DNA of 64,000 bases, from positions 62,001-126,000 of the forward strand of contig NZ_BOON01000027.1 in the NCBI RefSeq assembly GCF_016863255.1, in the 5' to 3' direction. Shown piece after piece: positions 35,880-45,585 of the stretch (its first letter is position 1; each line of letters begins with the position of its first letter). The translations under genes and the position numbers were made by a program. Below the pieces are notes generated by a model. That model worked only from the letters and a program-made list of their open reading frames with translations. It was not told where the DNA came from and ran no database searches. The DNA comes from Planosporangium mesophilum. Its GTDB lineage: Bacteria > Actinomycetota > Actinomycetes > Mycobacteriales > Micromonosporaceae.

Positions 35880-37303
35880 TCACGGTCCGTACTGCTCGAG
35901 CAGGCGCAGCCAGATCTCGGTGACGGTCGGGAACGGCGGGACGGCGTGCCACAGCTGGTCGAGGGGGACCTCGGCGTTGACCGCGACGGTGGCCGAGTGC
36001 AGTAGGTCGTCGATGTCCGGGGCGACGAAGCTGGCATCGAGGAGTACCCGCCGGTCCTCATCGACGACGAGCTTCGCCCGGCCGGTGTAGCCGACGCCGC
36101 GGACTTCGGCGCCGGCAACCGCGCCGATGTCGTACTCCACGGTCCGAACGGGGTAGCCGTCGGCGCGCGCCTGGGACTCGGTTTTGCCGACCATGCAGAC
36201 CTGCGGCTCGGTGAACACGATCTGGGGTGCGCCCCGGTCGTCGGCGGTGTCGCGCAGTCCCGGCGTGTCGTCGGGCAGACCCTGGGCTCGGGCCGCGATC
36301 ACGTCGCCGCAGATGCGGGCCTGGTACTTGCCCACGTGGGTGAGCAGGTTGCGGCCGTTGACGTCGCCGACGGCGTAGAGCCAGCCGTCGGGCATCGCGG
36401 TGGCCCGCATGCTGCTGTCGACCTCGATCGGGTCGTGTGTTTGCAGGCCGATGGTCTCCAGGCCGAGGTCGTCGATCGCCGGTCGGCGGCCGGTGCCGAG
36501 GAGGAGTTCGTCGGCGTCGACCTGCGCGCCATCGTCGGTGTGAACGGTGACCGGGCCACCCGGAACCGCCCGCTCAACGCTGGTCGCCGTGCGCCGAAGC
36601 GCACGTCGATACCCGACTTCTGGAACGACGCCGCCACCATCTCGCCGGCGAACGGCTCGGCCCGCTCGAGCAGGCGGTCGCGGCGCACGAGCACCGTCGT
36701 CTCCTGAGCGCCGAGGGAGTGCAGCGCCTGGGCCATCTCGCAGGCCACCGGCCCGGCGCCGATCACGGCCAGGCGCTTGGGCACCTGCTGGACCTCGGTG
36801 GCCTCCCGGTTGGTCCACGGCTGTGCCTCCCGCAGGCCGGGCACGCCGGGAATCGCGGGGTCGCTGCCGGTGGCGACGACGACGGCGTGCCGGGCCTGCA
36901 GCGGCCGTGGCCCACCGTCCGGTGTGCTCACCTCGACCCGCAAGGGCCCGGCGAGGCGTCCGTGGCCACGCACGAATGTCGCCGGGAGGTTGTCGACCCA
37001 GGTCACCTGGTGGCGGTCGTCGAGGCGGGACACGGTTTCGTCGCGGCGGGCCAGCACCGCCGCGGCGTCGATCGGTCCGCGCAGCTCCAGGCCCGGCATC
37101 CGGCTCACTTCGGCGGCCAGCTCCATCGGCCACAGCAGCGCCTTGCTCGGGATGCACGCGTAGTACTCGCACTCGCCGCCGGCCAGGCGCTTCTCGACGA
37201 CGGCCGTGGTCAGGCCACCCCGTACGGCGCGCCCGGCCACGGTCATCCCGACCGGTCCCGCACCGATCACGATCACGTCGAAGGCGTCGTCCTTGTCCGC
37301 CAT
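35880..37303 (-). pseudogene. FAD-dependent pyridine nucleotide-disulfide oxidoreductase, single frameshift
   Basis: Two minus-strand frames together give a full-length enzyme of about 475 residues. The N-terminal frame has VIVIGAGPVGMTVAGRAVRG (FAD), the redox-active CEYYACIPSKALL and LAVIGAGPVACEMAQALHSL (NAD(P)H). The C-terminal frame has LYAVGDVNGRNLLTH and the dimerisation domain to LLEQYGP. The switch is near 36595, where restoring one base would give FGATATSVER. It is either a recent null mutation or a sequencing error; everything else is intact. Relatives include mercuric reductase- and lipoamide dehydrogenase-like proteins. Confidence 0.85.
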
Positions 37304-37479
37304 GACAGCCCTCCGGCACTGAAGGTCACGTCACCAGGTGACCTCCCCGCCAGGGTGGCGATTGAACGGGTGATCTCCAACCTACAGAGGGGATTTTTCC
37401 GGGCGTTGGTCCTCAAGGGCCGTGCCGGCGGCGAGTCGGACGGTCCGCATGCCCGGCCGGCGAGCGCGCATCGTCATCC

Positions 37480-37533
37480 GGTGACGGTGACGGTGACGGT
37501 GACGGTGACGGTGACGGTGACGGTGACGGTGAC
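37480..37533. repeat. Hexanucleotide tandem repeat (GGTGAC)9
   Basis: Nine perfect copies of GGTGAC lie in the interval between the disulfide reductase pseudogene and a degraded TPR gene. It is not inside a recognised coding region. Such perfect repeats are prone to slippage. Confidence 0.95.
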
Positions 37534-37560
37534 GCGGTAGCGACGGGGGCTACGCCGTGA

Positions 37561-38044
37561 TCAGCCGTCCTGCAACTCCTGGAGTGCGCGTAGTTCCCGT
37601 TCGGCGTCCATCTGCTCGAACAGGGTCCGTGCGCGGTCCCACGCGGCGCGCGCCGCACCGGCCTCGCCGCGGCCGTGGCAGACCGCGCCCAGGCTGCGCA
37701 GCGCCCGGCTATGGACAATCTGGCTGGCTACGGTGTCGTCCATGGGCGAGGGGTGCTGGAAACAGCGGGCTGCCTGGTCGAGGTCGCCGGCGACCCGGTA
37801 GAGCTAGCCGAGGCTCCACCTGATGGGTATCTCGCCCGGGGTGTCGCCCTTGCGCTAGTGACGTTCCAGGCACTGGTGCAGCGGCGTGCTGGTGGTCGCC
37901 CCGGCGGGGGCTGGCCTCAGCAAGCCAGCGGAGTTCGTCGATCTCCTGCGGGGAGCCGGCGCGAGCGTTCAGCCCGGCCTGCTCCAGACGCCCCTGGGCC
38001 TCGTCGAACCGGTTCTGCGCCAGGTGGGTAAGGCCGAGGGCCAT
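37561..38044 (-). pseudogene. TPR regulator C-terminal remnant
   Basis: Two frames carry tetratricopeptide-like helices: FMALGLTHLAQNRFDEAQGR then LEQAGLNARAGSPQEIDELR in one, and RALRSLGAVCHGRGEAGAAR to RELRALQELQDG in the other. This resembles the C-terminal TPR region of actinomycete XRE/SARP/LuxR-type regulators. The DNA-binding domain is absent and at least one frameshift separates the parts. Confidence 0.55.
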
Positions 38045-38204
38045 GAAGGCGTAGGGTGCTCCCTTCCGTCATTCGTCGGCTAGCCAGCCGGCCTGGTCGG
38101 CACCCAGCCGAGATTGCCTACTACGGGCGGTGTCGAGTATGTGCCCGGCGCTCAGCGGGACCCGTCCAGCCGCTCATGAAACGCGGCATTCCGTCGGCCC
38201 ATAG

Positions 38205-38945
38205 TTACCGGACGGTCTGGAGCCAGTCCTGGTAGCGCGTGGGTGCCAGGTGTGCGTCCGGGCCGGCGATGAGCACATCACCGGTGATGCCCGCGAACAT
38301 GCCGGCCGTGTCGTCGGTGATGACGGTCCGGCCGTCGTGCTGTGCCGCCAGAGTGACCCTGCCGAGTTCGTCGAGGGGGAAGACATCCGGGCCGGCAACG
38401 TTCCGGATGCCCAGCAATGGAGCTCCGGTGGCGACGCCGGCGACCGCATCGGCGACGTCCGCGGCGGCTATCGGCTGAATGCGGGTGGCGGGCAGGCGGA
38501 CGGTGGTGTCGTCGGAGGTCCAGGACAAGACAGCGTGCATGAACTCGAAGAACTGGGTGGCGCGCACGATGGAGTACGGCGCGGGCCCTTGGCGGAGCAG
38601 GTGTTCCTGCAGGGTTTTGGCCCGGTAGTAGGCCAGCTGGGGTACCTGGTCCACGCCGACGATCGACAGGATCACCTGGTGCCGGACACCGGCGCGTTCC
38701 CCGGCGGCCAGCAGGTTGTCCATGGAGGTGCCGAAGAAGTCAAGGGACGCCTCGTCGAATGTCGGCGAGTTCGCCACGTTGACGACGACCTCGGCGCCCT
38801 CCAGCGCCTGGTCCAGGCCCTTGCCTGTGATCAGGTCGACGCCGGTGGACAGTGCCGCCGGGACGGCCTCGTGCCCGGCTGTGGTCAGCTTCCGGACCAC
38901 CTGCGAGCCGATCAGGCCGGTACCGCCGATGACGGTGAGCTTCAC
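38205..38945 (-). CDS. NAD(P)H-binding SDR (atypical, NmrA-like)
   Basis: A 246-aa atypical short-chain dehydrogenase. KLTVIGGTGLIGSQVVRKL is the Rossmann motif, followed by VVVNVANSPTFDE and YYRAKTLQEHLLRQGPAPYS. It is probably a flavin- or quinone-reductase-like protein; substrate unknown. The start is GTG 38945 with GGGAAGG about 8 bases upstream. It stands alone next to the TPR remnant. Confidence 0.87.
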   Translation of the reverse strand: MKLTVIGGTGLIGSQVVRKLTTAGHEAVPAALSTGVDLITGKGLDQALEGAEVVVNVANSPTFDEASLDFFGTSMDNLLAAGERAGVRHQVILSIVGVDQVPQLAYYRAKTLQEHLLRQGPAPYSIVRATQFFEFMHAVLSWTSDDTTVRLPATRIQPIAAADVADAVAGVATGAPLLGIRNVAGPDVFPLDELGRVTLAAQHDGRTVITDDTAGMFAGITGDVLIAGPDAHLAPTRYQDWLQTVR

Positions 38946-39352
38946 GGTTCACACCTTCCCAGTAGCCAGTGACTCAATCCGGGGCGTGCAATCACGCCAA
39001 GTGGGGCGTCACAAGCTCGGTTGTCCCGTCATACGAGGGGAAGACGGCACTGCGTATTCACTTCCATCAGAATGGCCGCACAACAAGCCGTGAACCGCGC
39101 CCGGGTAGCGGCGTCGCGATGGCCGTCTCGTCGACGGCAGCCTCCCATGTGGAACCAGCAACATCTATGACGGCTCGTTCACCGGCCGGCGGATTCCCGG
39201 CCGTGGCTTGGCGGCCGAGTTGCTGCAACGCAGCGGCATTCCGGTCTTCAGTGAGTCCGAGCTCGACCTCGCCGCCGCTCTACTCGAGCGGCTGGAGACC
39301 CCGGGCGCTAGCCAGCTGACAGGCGGCGATTACGGGCGCCGGAATCTGGCGC
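38946..39352. other. 407-base stretch without a recognisable gene
   Basis: One plus-strand frame (RGLAAELLQRSGIPVFSE then LDLAAALLERLETPGAS, about 39180-39310) looks protein-like but matches no family I can name and has no start. It may be a gene remnant. Confidence 0.3.
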
Positions 39353-39739
39353 TCAGCCGGCGACCGGGGCCGGGGTGCCGGTGTGGGTGGCGAGGTCACC
39401 GCTGGCGTGGTCGGGCAGGTCCCGGTCAGTGTGATCGGCGTGGAACAGCGCCTCGGCCAGGAGTGCACGGACGTGGACGTCGGCGGCGGAGTAGTACACG
39501 AACGTGCCCTCGCGGCGACCCCGGACCAGGCCGGCCAGGCGCAGCTTGGCCAGGTGTTGGCTGACCGCGGTGGGGGCGGCACCGACCAGGTCGGCCAGGC
39601 ACGCCACCGACGACTCGCCCTGCAACAGCGCCCACAGGATCTTGATGCGGGTCGGGTCGGCGAGCAGCCGGAAGCCTTCGGCAGCGAGGTGAACCTGCTC
39701 GTCATTGGGCATCCGGAAGTCCGGCAGCGACGTGTGCAC
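39353..39739 (-). CDS. ArsR/SmtB-family metal sensor (NmtR/CzrA-like)
   Basis: A 128-aa winged-helix repressor. The recognition region is PTAVSQHLAKLRLAGLV. The C-terminal helix carries Asp-x-His-(x10)-His-(x2)-His (DVHVRALLAEALFHADH), the alpha-5 metal site used by zinc, cobalt or nickel sensors of the CzrA/NmtR type. It is divergent from a P1B-4 metal-export ATPase with a palindrome between them, so it should derepress that pump on metal binding. GTG 39739 or ATG 39712 is the start. Confidence 0.9.
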   Translation of the reverse strand: MHTSLPDFRMPNDEQVHLAAEGFRLLADPTRIKILWALLQGESSVACLADLVGAAPTAVSQHLAKLRLAGLVRGRREGTFVYYSAADVHVRALLAEALFHADHTDRDLPDHASGDLATHTGTPAPVAG

Positions 39740-39792
39740 GCGCCCAGCCTAACGCGGACCTCTCTATCCGTCTGCCTAGCTGCTTGGCTACC

Positions 39793-39806
39793 TGCGTGAG
39801 TACGCA
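39793..39806. promoter_or_regulatory. Candidate ArsR operator
   Basis: TGCGT-N4-ACGCA is a perfect 5-bp inverted repeat in the interval between the divergent arsR and ATPase genes. GTACGCA elements recur ahead of the second arsR (44119-44127). Confidence 0.5.
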
Positions 39807-39822
39807 TGTACTGTGGCTCGAC

Positions 39823-41823
39823 GTGACAGCCACCCTTCAAGGCATCTCCACGCCCACTGCCGAACTGGCCGCCCGGCAGCCGGCACCCCGCAGGCTGGGC
39901 GGCCGGCTGTGGGCCCTGCCCGAGGTGCGCTGGGCGGCCATCGCCACCCTGCTTTTCGCCCTCGGTGGCACCGCGCAGCTGGCTGGGGCGCCGAAGCCGG
40001 TGTGGTGGGCGCTGTACCTGGCCTGCTACGCCACCGGCGGCTGGGAACCAGCCCTCGCTGGCCTGCGGGCGCTGCGCGACAAGACTCTCGACGTGGACCT
40101 GCTGATGATCGTCGCCGCCCTGGGCGCCGCCGCCATCGGGCAGGTGTTCGACGGCGCGTTGCTGATCGTCATCTTCGCCACCTCCGGCGCGCTGGAGGCG
40201 TTCGCCACCGCCCGCACCGCCGACTCGGTACGCGCCCTGCTTGACCTGACCCCGGAGAAGGCCACCCGGGTGCGCCCCGACGGTGGTGAGGAGTTCGTCG
40301 ACGCCGCCACCCTCGAGGTGGGGGACGTGGTGCGGGTGCGTCCGGGCGAGCGCATCGGCGCGGACGCCGTTGTGGTGGACGGGGTCAGCGAGGTCGACCA
40401 GGCATCGATCACCGGCGAGCCGTTGCCGGTGGCCAAGTACCCCGGCGATGAGGTGTTCGCCGGAACCCTCAACGGCACCGGTTCATTCACCGCCCGGGTG
40501 CACCGAGCGGCGGGCGAGTCGGTGATCGCGCGCATCGTCGCGTTGGTCGAGGAGGCGTCGGCGACCAAGGCCAAGACGCAGCTGTTCATCGAGAAGGTCG
40601 AACAGCGGTACTCGATCGGCGTCGTGGTAGCCACCCTGGCGCTGTTCGCGATTCCACTGGCGTTCGGCGCGGCGCTGCAGCCGACCCTGCTGCGTGCGAT
40701 GACGTTCATGATCGTCGCCTCGCCGTGCGCGGTGGTGTTGGCGACGATGCCGCCGCTGCTGTCGGCGATCGCCAACGCCGGCCGCCACGGCGTACTGGTC
40801 AAATCCGCCGTGGTCATGGAACGGCTCGGCGACACGCAGGTGGTGGCGTTCGACAAGACCGGCACCCTGACCGAAGGAACCCCCCGCATCGCCGAAATCC
40901 ACCCCACCCTTGGCGGCGGGTTCAGCGACGGCGAACTGCTGCGCTTAGCTGCCGGCGCCGAGCACCCCAGCGAACATCCCCTGGCCGCGGCGGTGCTGGC
41001 CGCCGCCCGCCAGCGGGGTCTGGCCATCCCGGCGGCGGACACCTTCGCCTCCACCCCCGGCCGGGGCGTGTCCGCCACCGTGCAAGGACGGCTGGTGTGG
41101 GTGGGCAGCCCGGCGCTGCTGGCCGACCTCACGCCGACGCTGACCGACACCGGCGCGCCGGCGCAGATGACCGCCGCGGTCGACACCGCCGAGGCCGGCG
41201 GCCGCACCGCCGTCGTGGTCATCGTCGACAACATTCCCGCAGGAGTCCTGGCCCTCGCGGATCAGTTGCGCCCCTACGCCGCGTCGACCGTCACCGCGCT
41301 GACCGCGCTCACCGGCACCGCGCCGGTCCTGGTCACCGGCGACAACCCCGGCGCCGCCCGGCGGCTGGCCGACGAGGTCGGCATCACCGAGGTACACGCC
41401 GGGCTGCTGCCTACCGACAAGGTTGCCCGCGTCCATGCTCTGCAAGGCGACGGTCGGCGGGTGCTGCTCGTCGGCGACGGTGTCAACGATGCCCCCGCGC
41501 TGGCCGCCGCCGACCTCGGCGTCGCGATGGGCAGCCACGGCTCGGACCTGGCGTTGCAGACCGCCGACGCGGTCATCGTCCGCGACGAGCTATCCACCCT
41601 GCCGGCCGTGATCGCACTGGCGCGGCGAGCGCGCCGGCTGGTCGTGGCCAACCTGGCCATCGCGGCGACGTTCATCACCGTGCTAGTCGCCTGGGACCTC
41701 TTCGGCCACCTGCCCCTGCCGCTCGGCGTGGCCGGCCACGAAGGCTCCACCGTCATCGTCGGCCTCAACGGCCTGCGTCTGCTGCGCGCCCGGGCCTGGC
41801 GCCCCGCTACGGTCAACCGGTGA
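39823..41823 (+). CDS. P1B-4-type metal-exporting ATPase (CoaT/CtpD-like)
   Basis: About 666 residues of a heavy-metal P-type ATPase without N-terminal metal-binding domain. The metal-site motif in the membrane is Ser300-Pro301-Cys302 (VASPCAV) instead of CPC, and HEGST occurs in a C-terminal helix; this pair defines the P1B-4 group exporting cobalt, zinc or ferrous iron. Also present: TGEP, the phosphorylated Asp344 in DKTGTLTEG, the SEHPLA His-Pro motif and GDGVNDAPAL. GTG 39823 is preferred because the frame upstream covers the operator. GTGA couples it to a ferredoxin gene. Confidence 0.92.
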   Translation: MTATLQGISTPTAELAARQPAPRRLGGRLWALPEVRWAAIATLLFALGGTAQLAGAPKPVWWALYLACYATGGWEPALAGLRALRDKTLDVDLLMIVAALGAAAIGQVFDGALLIVIFATSGALEAFATARTADSVRALLDLTPEKATRVRPDGGEEFVDAATLEVGDVVRVRPGERIGADAVVVDGVSEVDQASITGEPLPVAKYPGDEVFAGTLNGTGSFTARVHRAAGESVIARIVALVEEASATKAKTQLFIEKVEQRYSIGVVVATLALFAIPLAFGAALQPTLLRAMTFMIVASPCAVVLATMPPLLSAIANAGRHGVLVKSAVVMERLGDTQVVAFDKTGTLTEGTPRIAEIHPTLGGGFSDGELLRLAAGAEHPSEHPLAAAVLAAARQRGLAIPAADTFASTPGRGVSATVQGRLVWVGSPALLADLTPTLTDTGAPAQMTAAVDTAEAGGRTAVVVIVDNIPAGVLALADQLRPYAASTVTALTALTGTAPVLVTGDNPGAARRLADEVGITEVHAGLLPTDKVARVHALQGDGRRVLLVGDGVNDAPALAAADLGVAMGSHGSDLALQTADAVIVRDELSTLPAVIALARRARRLVVANLAIAATFITVLVAWDLFGHLPLPLGVAGHEGSTVIVGLNGLRLLRARAWRPATVNR

Positions 41824-42206
41824 AACGCACACGCGCCGGGGCCGGATGCACGGTGACGGTCTGCCGCGGCTGCTGCTGCGGCACCACCGCCAAACACCCC
41901 GACGTCGACCACGCCGGACAGCTGGCCCGGTTGCGCGGTGCTCTCGTAGGCGTCGCGCAGGTCCGGGTCAGTGACTGCCTGGACGTCTGCGAGCACTCCA
42001 ACGTGGTGGTCGTCAGTCCATCGCCGGCCGGCCGGAAGGCCGGGGCGCGACCGGTGTGGCTGGGCTTCGTTCTCGACGACGGCGCCGTCGACGACATCGC
42101 CGCCTGGGTGGGCTCCGGCGGACCGGGCCTCGCCGACCCGCCCGTCACCGTCGACCTGTATGCGTTCACACCACCCCGCCGGGCAGCCCGGGCCGCCGAA
42201 CGCTGA
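41820..42206 (+). CDS. [2Fe-2S] ferredoxin-like protein (thioredoxin-fold)
   Basis: A 128-aa protein with cysteines spaced as in thioredoxin-like ferredoxins: TVCRGCCCGT near the N-terminus and DCLDVCEHSNVVVV in the middle. It overlaps the metal ATPase stop (GTGA), so both are made together. A role in redox or metal handling linked to the pump is inferred. Confidence 0.78.
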   Translation: MKRTRAGAGCTVTVCRGCCCGTTAKHPDVDHAGQLARLRGALVGVAQVRVSDCLDVCEHSNVVVVSPSPAGRKAGARPVWLGFVLDDGAVDDIAAWVGSGGPGLADPPVTVDLYAFTPPRRAARAAER

Positions 42207-42562
42207 TCCACCGTTGCCCGCGTATGCTGCAGGCCGCGCCCGGCCCTCGTGGCGGGGCACAGCGAGGCCCCTGGCAGAGGGCGTCACGATCACTCGCGAG
42301 ATGCGATGACAGCTCTGAACCGTGGCCCAGCCGGGTCTGGCGTTGTTCATCGACGGCGAAGCCCGGTCTGCAAGTGGGAGCAAATGATCTGCCAGCCACA
42401 GCGGGAGTCCCCTACGAGGCGCCGCCGAGTCGGACGACGACTAACGCTTCGGACACGTCGCCACAGGCGTCGCTTCTTGTCTTGCAGCCGTTGCTCGCGG
42501 GGCGGCAAACAAACTTTGGGGCGGTTCAAATGCGCCAGCGCCGCAGGTGCCGCAGAGGGTGC
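42207..42562. other. Gene-free stretch before IS stub B
   Basis: No gene, repeat or structured RNA recognised. Short frames on both strands look random. Confidence 0.35.
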
Positions 42563-42815
42563 GGGTGCCAGAAAGTCGTCCGTCGCAGCTGAGCTGGGGT
42601 TTCGTGGGCTGGTACTTGCCGGGATGATCAGTGTGTGGCACTGCGACTGGTCTACCTGATGTTCTCGCGGCTGATGCAGTGGGCGGTGTTGTTGACCCGA
42701 GACTCGGCGGCCAAAGACGTCGAGCTTCTGGTGCTGCGTCACGAGGTGGCGGTGCTGCGGCGTCAGGTCGCTCGGCCGCGGGTGGACTGGGCCGACCGGG
42801 CGGTGCTGGCCGGCA
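42563..42815 (+). mobile_element. IS integrase 5' stub, copy B
   Basis: It shares the leader and first codons with copy A at 20851. The frame beginning at GTG 42635 reads VALRLVYLMFSRLMQWAVLL, then AAKDVELLVLRHEVAVLRRQ and WADRAVLAG. After about 42815 the family match is lost. Only the N-terminal quarter of the transposase remains. Confidence 0.7.
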
Positions 42816-42899
42816 GGGTGTCGACGCAGGTGCCGGCCGGCCGGCACCTGCGGAGCTGGCCGTCGCAGGCGCGTTCCTTGTTGATGCCGGGCCGTAGGT

Positions 42900-44039
42900 C
42901 TACGACGCGACGCGACCCGCCGTAGCGACAGTAATAGTGGCGGCGCGGTGGTGGTCGAGGCCGTGGTGGTGGTCGGTGCCGTCGGGTGCGTGCGGGTCGG
43001 CGTGCACGTGCGCGGCGGTCAGGCGGGGTACGGCGTGGATGAGGCGGTGTTCGGCGTCGACGGCGATCGCGTGGGCCGCCACGACGGGGGCGGTCGGGTC
43101 GACGCTGATCTCGCATTCGGCACGTAGCTGGTGGCCGATCCAGCGCAGGCGCACGGCGCCGACGCCGAGGACGCCGGGGGTGTCACGCAGGGTCTGTTCG
43201 ACGGTGTCGACGAGGGCGGGGTCGACGGCGTCCATGAGCCGGCGGTAGACCTCGCGGGCGGCGTCTTTGAGAACAAGCAGGATGGCGACGGTGATCAGCA
43301 GGCCGACGGCCGGGTCGGCCCACTGCCAGCCCAGCGCCACCCCGCCGGCGCCCAGCAGCACCGCCAGGGAGGTGAAGCCGTCGGTGCGGGCGTGCAGTCC
43401 ATCGGCGATCAGGGCGGCTGATCCGATCCGGCGGCCGACGGTGATGCGGTAGCGGGCGACGAGTTCGTTGCCGACGAAGCCGACCAGGCCGGCGGCGGCC
43501 ACCGCCCACAGGTGTGACACGCCGGCCGGGTGCAGTAGTCGGCGGATGGCCTCGTAGCCGGCGGCGGCTGAGGAGGCGGCGATCACCACGACGATGAGGA
43601 CGCCAGCGAGGTCTTCGGCGCGGCCGAAGCCGTAGGTGTAGCGGCGGGTGGCGGCGCGGCGGCCGAGTACGAAGGCGATGCCGAGCGGCACGGCGGTAAG
43701 TGCGTCGGCGATGTTGTGCAGGGTGTCGCCGAGCAGGGCCACCGACCCCGACCAGGCCACGATGACGGACTGGACGGCGGCGGTGACACCCAGCACGGCC
43801 AAGGAGATCCACAGCGCGCGGATGCCGGCGCGGCTCGTTTCCAGAGCGGCGTCGACCTTGTCGGCGCTGTCGTGGGTGTGCGGAGTCAGCCGGGGGCGCA
43901 GCCGATGCCACCAGCCACCCGCACCGGCGTGCCGGTCGCCTTGCGCGTGGTCATGTCCGTGGCCGTGGTGGTCACGCTCGTGGCTGTGACCACTCGTGCC
44001 GTAGTGACGGCCGTGGTCGTGCGAGTGGTCGCCGCTCAC
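42900..44039 (-). CDS. CDF-family metal cation efflux protein
   Basis: A 379-aa cation diffusion facilitator exporting zinc, cobalt or similar ions in exchange for protons. Six transmembrane helices are expected; membrane metal ligands are in LLGDTLHNIADAL and ADGLHARTDGF. The N-terminus is extremely His-rich (HSHDHGRHYGTSGHSHERDH) and the C-terminus ends with more His clusters, so it probably buffers metal. GTG 44039 is preceded by GGGAG. It diverges from the second arsR 80 bases away, which should control it. Confidence 0.92.
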   Translation of the reverse strand: MSGDHSHDHGRHYGTSGHSHERDHHGHGHDHAQGDRHAGAGGWWHRLRPRLTPHTHDSADKVDAALETSRAGIRALWISLAVLGVTAAVQSVIVAWSGSVALLGDTLHNIADALTAVPLGIAFVLGRRAATRRYTYGFGRAEDLAGVLIVVVIAASSAAAGYEAIRRLLHPAGVSHLWAVAAAGLVGFVGNELVARYRITVGRRIGSAALIADGLHARTDGFTSLAVLLGAGGVALGWQWADPAVGLLITVAILLVLKDAAREVYRRLMDAVDPALVDTVEQTLRDTPGVLGVGAVRLRWIGHQLRAECEISVDPTAPVVAAHAIAVDAEHRLIHAVPRLTAAHVHADPHAPDGTDHHHGLDHHRAATITVATAGRVAS

Positions 44040-44118
44040 CGGTACTCCCGTCGGATCGTCGTGGTCGGGACCGGACGGTGTGGCCGCTGCGCCGGTCCTC
44101 GTGCCAAGATATGTGCTC

Positions 44119-44475
44119 ATGTACGCACGCGACAACGCGGCAACTGCCGGCGACCTGCAACAACTGCCTTCTGGCGAGCAGGTCGAGGTGGCGGTGACAG
44201 CGTTGCGGATGCTCGCCGACCCGACCCGGCTGCGGCTGATGTGGCTGCTAAGCACGGGGGAGTACGACGTGGGGTCACTGGCCGCAGCGCTGCAGGTGGC
44301 CCGGCCGGCGGTGTCGCAGCACCTGGGCAAGCTCCGACTGGCCGGGCTGGTCACGACGCGACGACAGGGACGCCGGGCGCTGTACACCGCGCGCGGCGGA
44401 CATGTGCGCAGGCTGGTCGCCGAGGCGCTGCACGCCGCCGACCACCAGGTCAGCGGCGTACCCGAGCACGACTAG
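44119..44475 (+). CDS. ArsR/SmtB-family metal sensor, second copy
   Basis: A 118-aa repressor with recognition region RPAVSQHLGKLRLAGLV. Its alpha-5 segment is GGHVRRLVAEALHAADH. Compared with the sensor at 39353, the first ligand Asp is Gly and the downstream His has moved by one residue, so metal preference may differ. It also has LPSGEQVEVAVTALRMLADP at the N-terminus. ATG 44119 is chosen within a longer frame. It is divergent from the CDF exporter. Confidence 0.88.
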   Translation: MYARDNAATAGDLQQLPSGEQVEVAVTALRMLADPTRLRLMWLLSTGEYDVGSLAAALQVARPAVSQHLGKLRLAGLVTTRRQGRRALYTARGGHVRRLVAEALHAADHQVSGVPEHD

Positions 44476-44663
44476 CACCGACGCCGGTACGTGCGGATGA
44501 CTGGCCGGGTGGCGGGGTGGGCGTCGCAACGCGTACATGGCACGCGGGAACTATCCGGCCCGGCGTGACGACTGTTAGATGGGCGGCCCGCGATGGTGGG
44601 CCGCCCGACGCCGACCGGTATCCCGGCGGTACCCGAACCAGGTTGGACGGCTGGAGGAAGCGG

Positions 44664-45359
44664 ATGGTTGGTCGCTGGATACGTCGGGCCGCCGTGCTGG
44701 CGGCGGTGAGCGCCGCCGTGCTGGCGCTGCCCACGCCGGGCTTCGCGCACGTGGAGGTCACGGCCGACCAGGCGCAGGCTGGCGCTGCGAACGTCACCGT
44801 CAGCTTCTCCGCCGAGTCGGAATCCAAGACCGCGGGGATCGCGAGCCTGAGGGTGGTGCTGCCCGATGGGATCCGCCCCGACCAGGTGGCGTGGGTGTCC
44901 GGACCGACCGGCTGGACGCTGACCCCGGGCGCGGACGGCTACACGGTGGCCGGGCCGGCGCTTCCTGCCGGCGAGGACGCCAAGTACGCGGTGAAGATCG
45001 CCCAACTGCCCGCCGGCGCGACCAGCCTGCCGTTTCGGACGTTGCAGACCTACAGCGACGGCCACATCGACCGGTGGATCGAGATTCCCACCCCCGGTCA
45101 GGCCGAGCCGGACGCGCCCGCCCCGGTCCTGACCCTGCAACCTGCGTCGGTAACCTCGGCCGCTCCGACGACCCTGCCGGCGACACCGACCGCCACTGCG
45201 GCTGGGCCCAACACACCGGCAGCGGCCGACCCGGCAGCCAAGCAGTCCGGGCCATCCTGGCCGGTCATCGGCATCGCCGGTCTCCTGCTCGCGGTAGCGG
45301 TCATCGTCACGGTGGCCGCACTGCGCCGCCGGCGCGGCCCGGCCACTCCACAAGCATGA
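44664..45359 (+). CDS. YcnI/DUF1775-family membrane-anchored copper-type protein
   Basis: A 231-aa exported protein. Signal peptide with cleavage after GFA leaves His as the mature N-terminus (HVEVTADQAQAG), the hallmark copper ligand of YcnI. The DUF1775 core follows (DGIRPDQVAWVSGPTGW), then a Thr/Ala/Pro-rich linker and a C-terminal membrane helix ending in RRRR. GGAGGAAG at 44653-44660 precedes the ATG. In relatives it accompanies copper import genes; here it sits within a cobalt/zinc locus. Confidence 0.87.
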   Translation: MVGRWIRRAAVLAAVSAAVLALPTPGFAHVEVTADQAQAGAANVTVSFSAESESKTAGIASLRVVLPDGIRPDQVAWVSGPTGWTLTPGADGYTVAGPALPAGEDAKYAVKIAQLPAGATSLPFRTLQTYSDGHIDRWIEIPTPGQAEPDAPAPVLTLQPASVTSAAPTTLPATPTATAAGPNTPAAADPAAKQSGPSWPVIGIAGLLLAVAVIVTVAALRRRRGPATPQA

Positions 45360-45585
45360 TTCGTCAGAGTGCGACGCTGACCGTCCCGCAGCGACGACCG
45401 CCGCTGCAGTGACCGGCATCGAATACGCCGGGGCCTCAGTAGAAGATCTCCGCGCCGCTGACGGCGGCGGCCGTGCCGGGAACCGGCCGGGCGCCATCAG
45501 CGACTACCCAACCGACTCCTGATCGCCAGCGATGCCCGGCAGGGGTGCCTGACGAAACGAGCATGACGTGACAGACGGACCGACC

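Noticed and set aside
37480-37533. Tandem repeat considered as a CRISPR array
   Set aside because: The units are 6 bases with no spacers; no cas genes are present. The same applies to 59910-59951.
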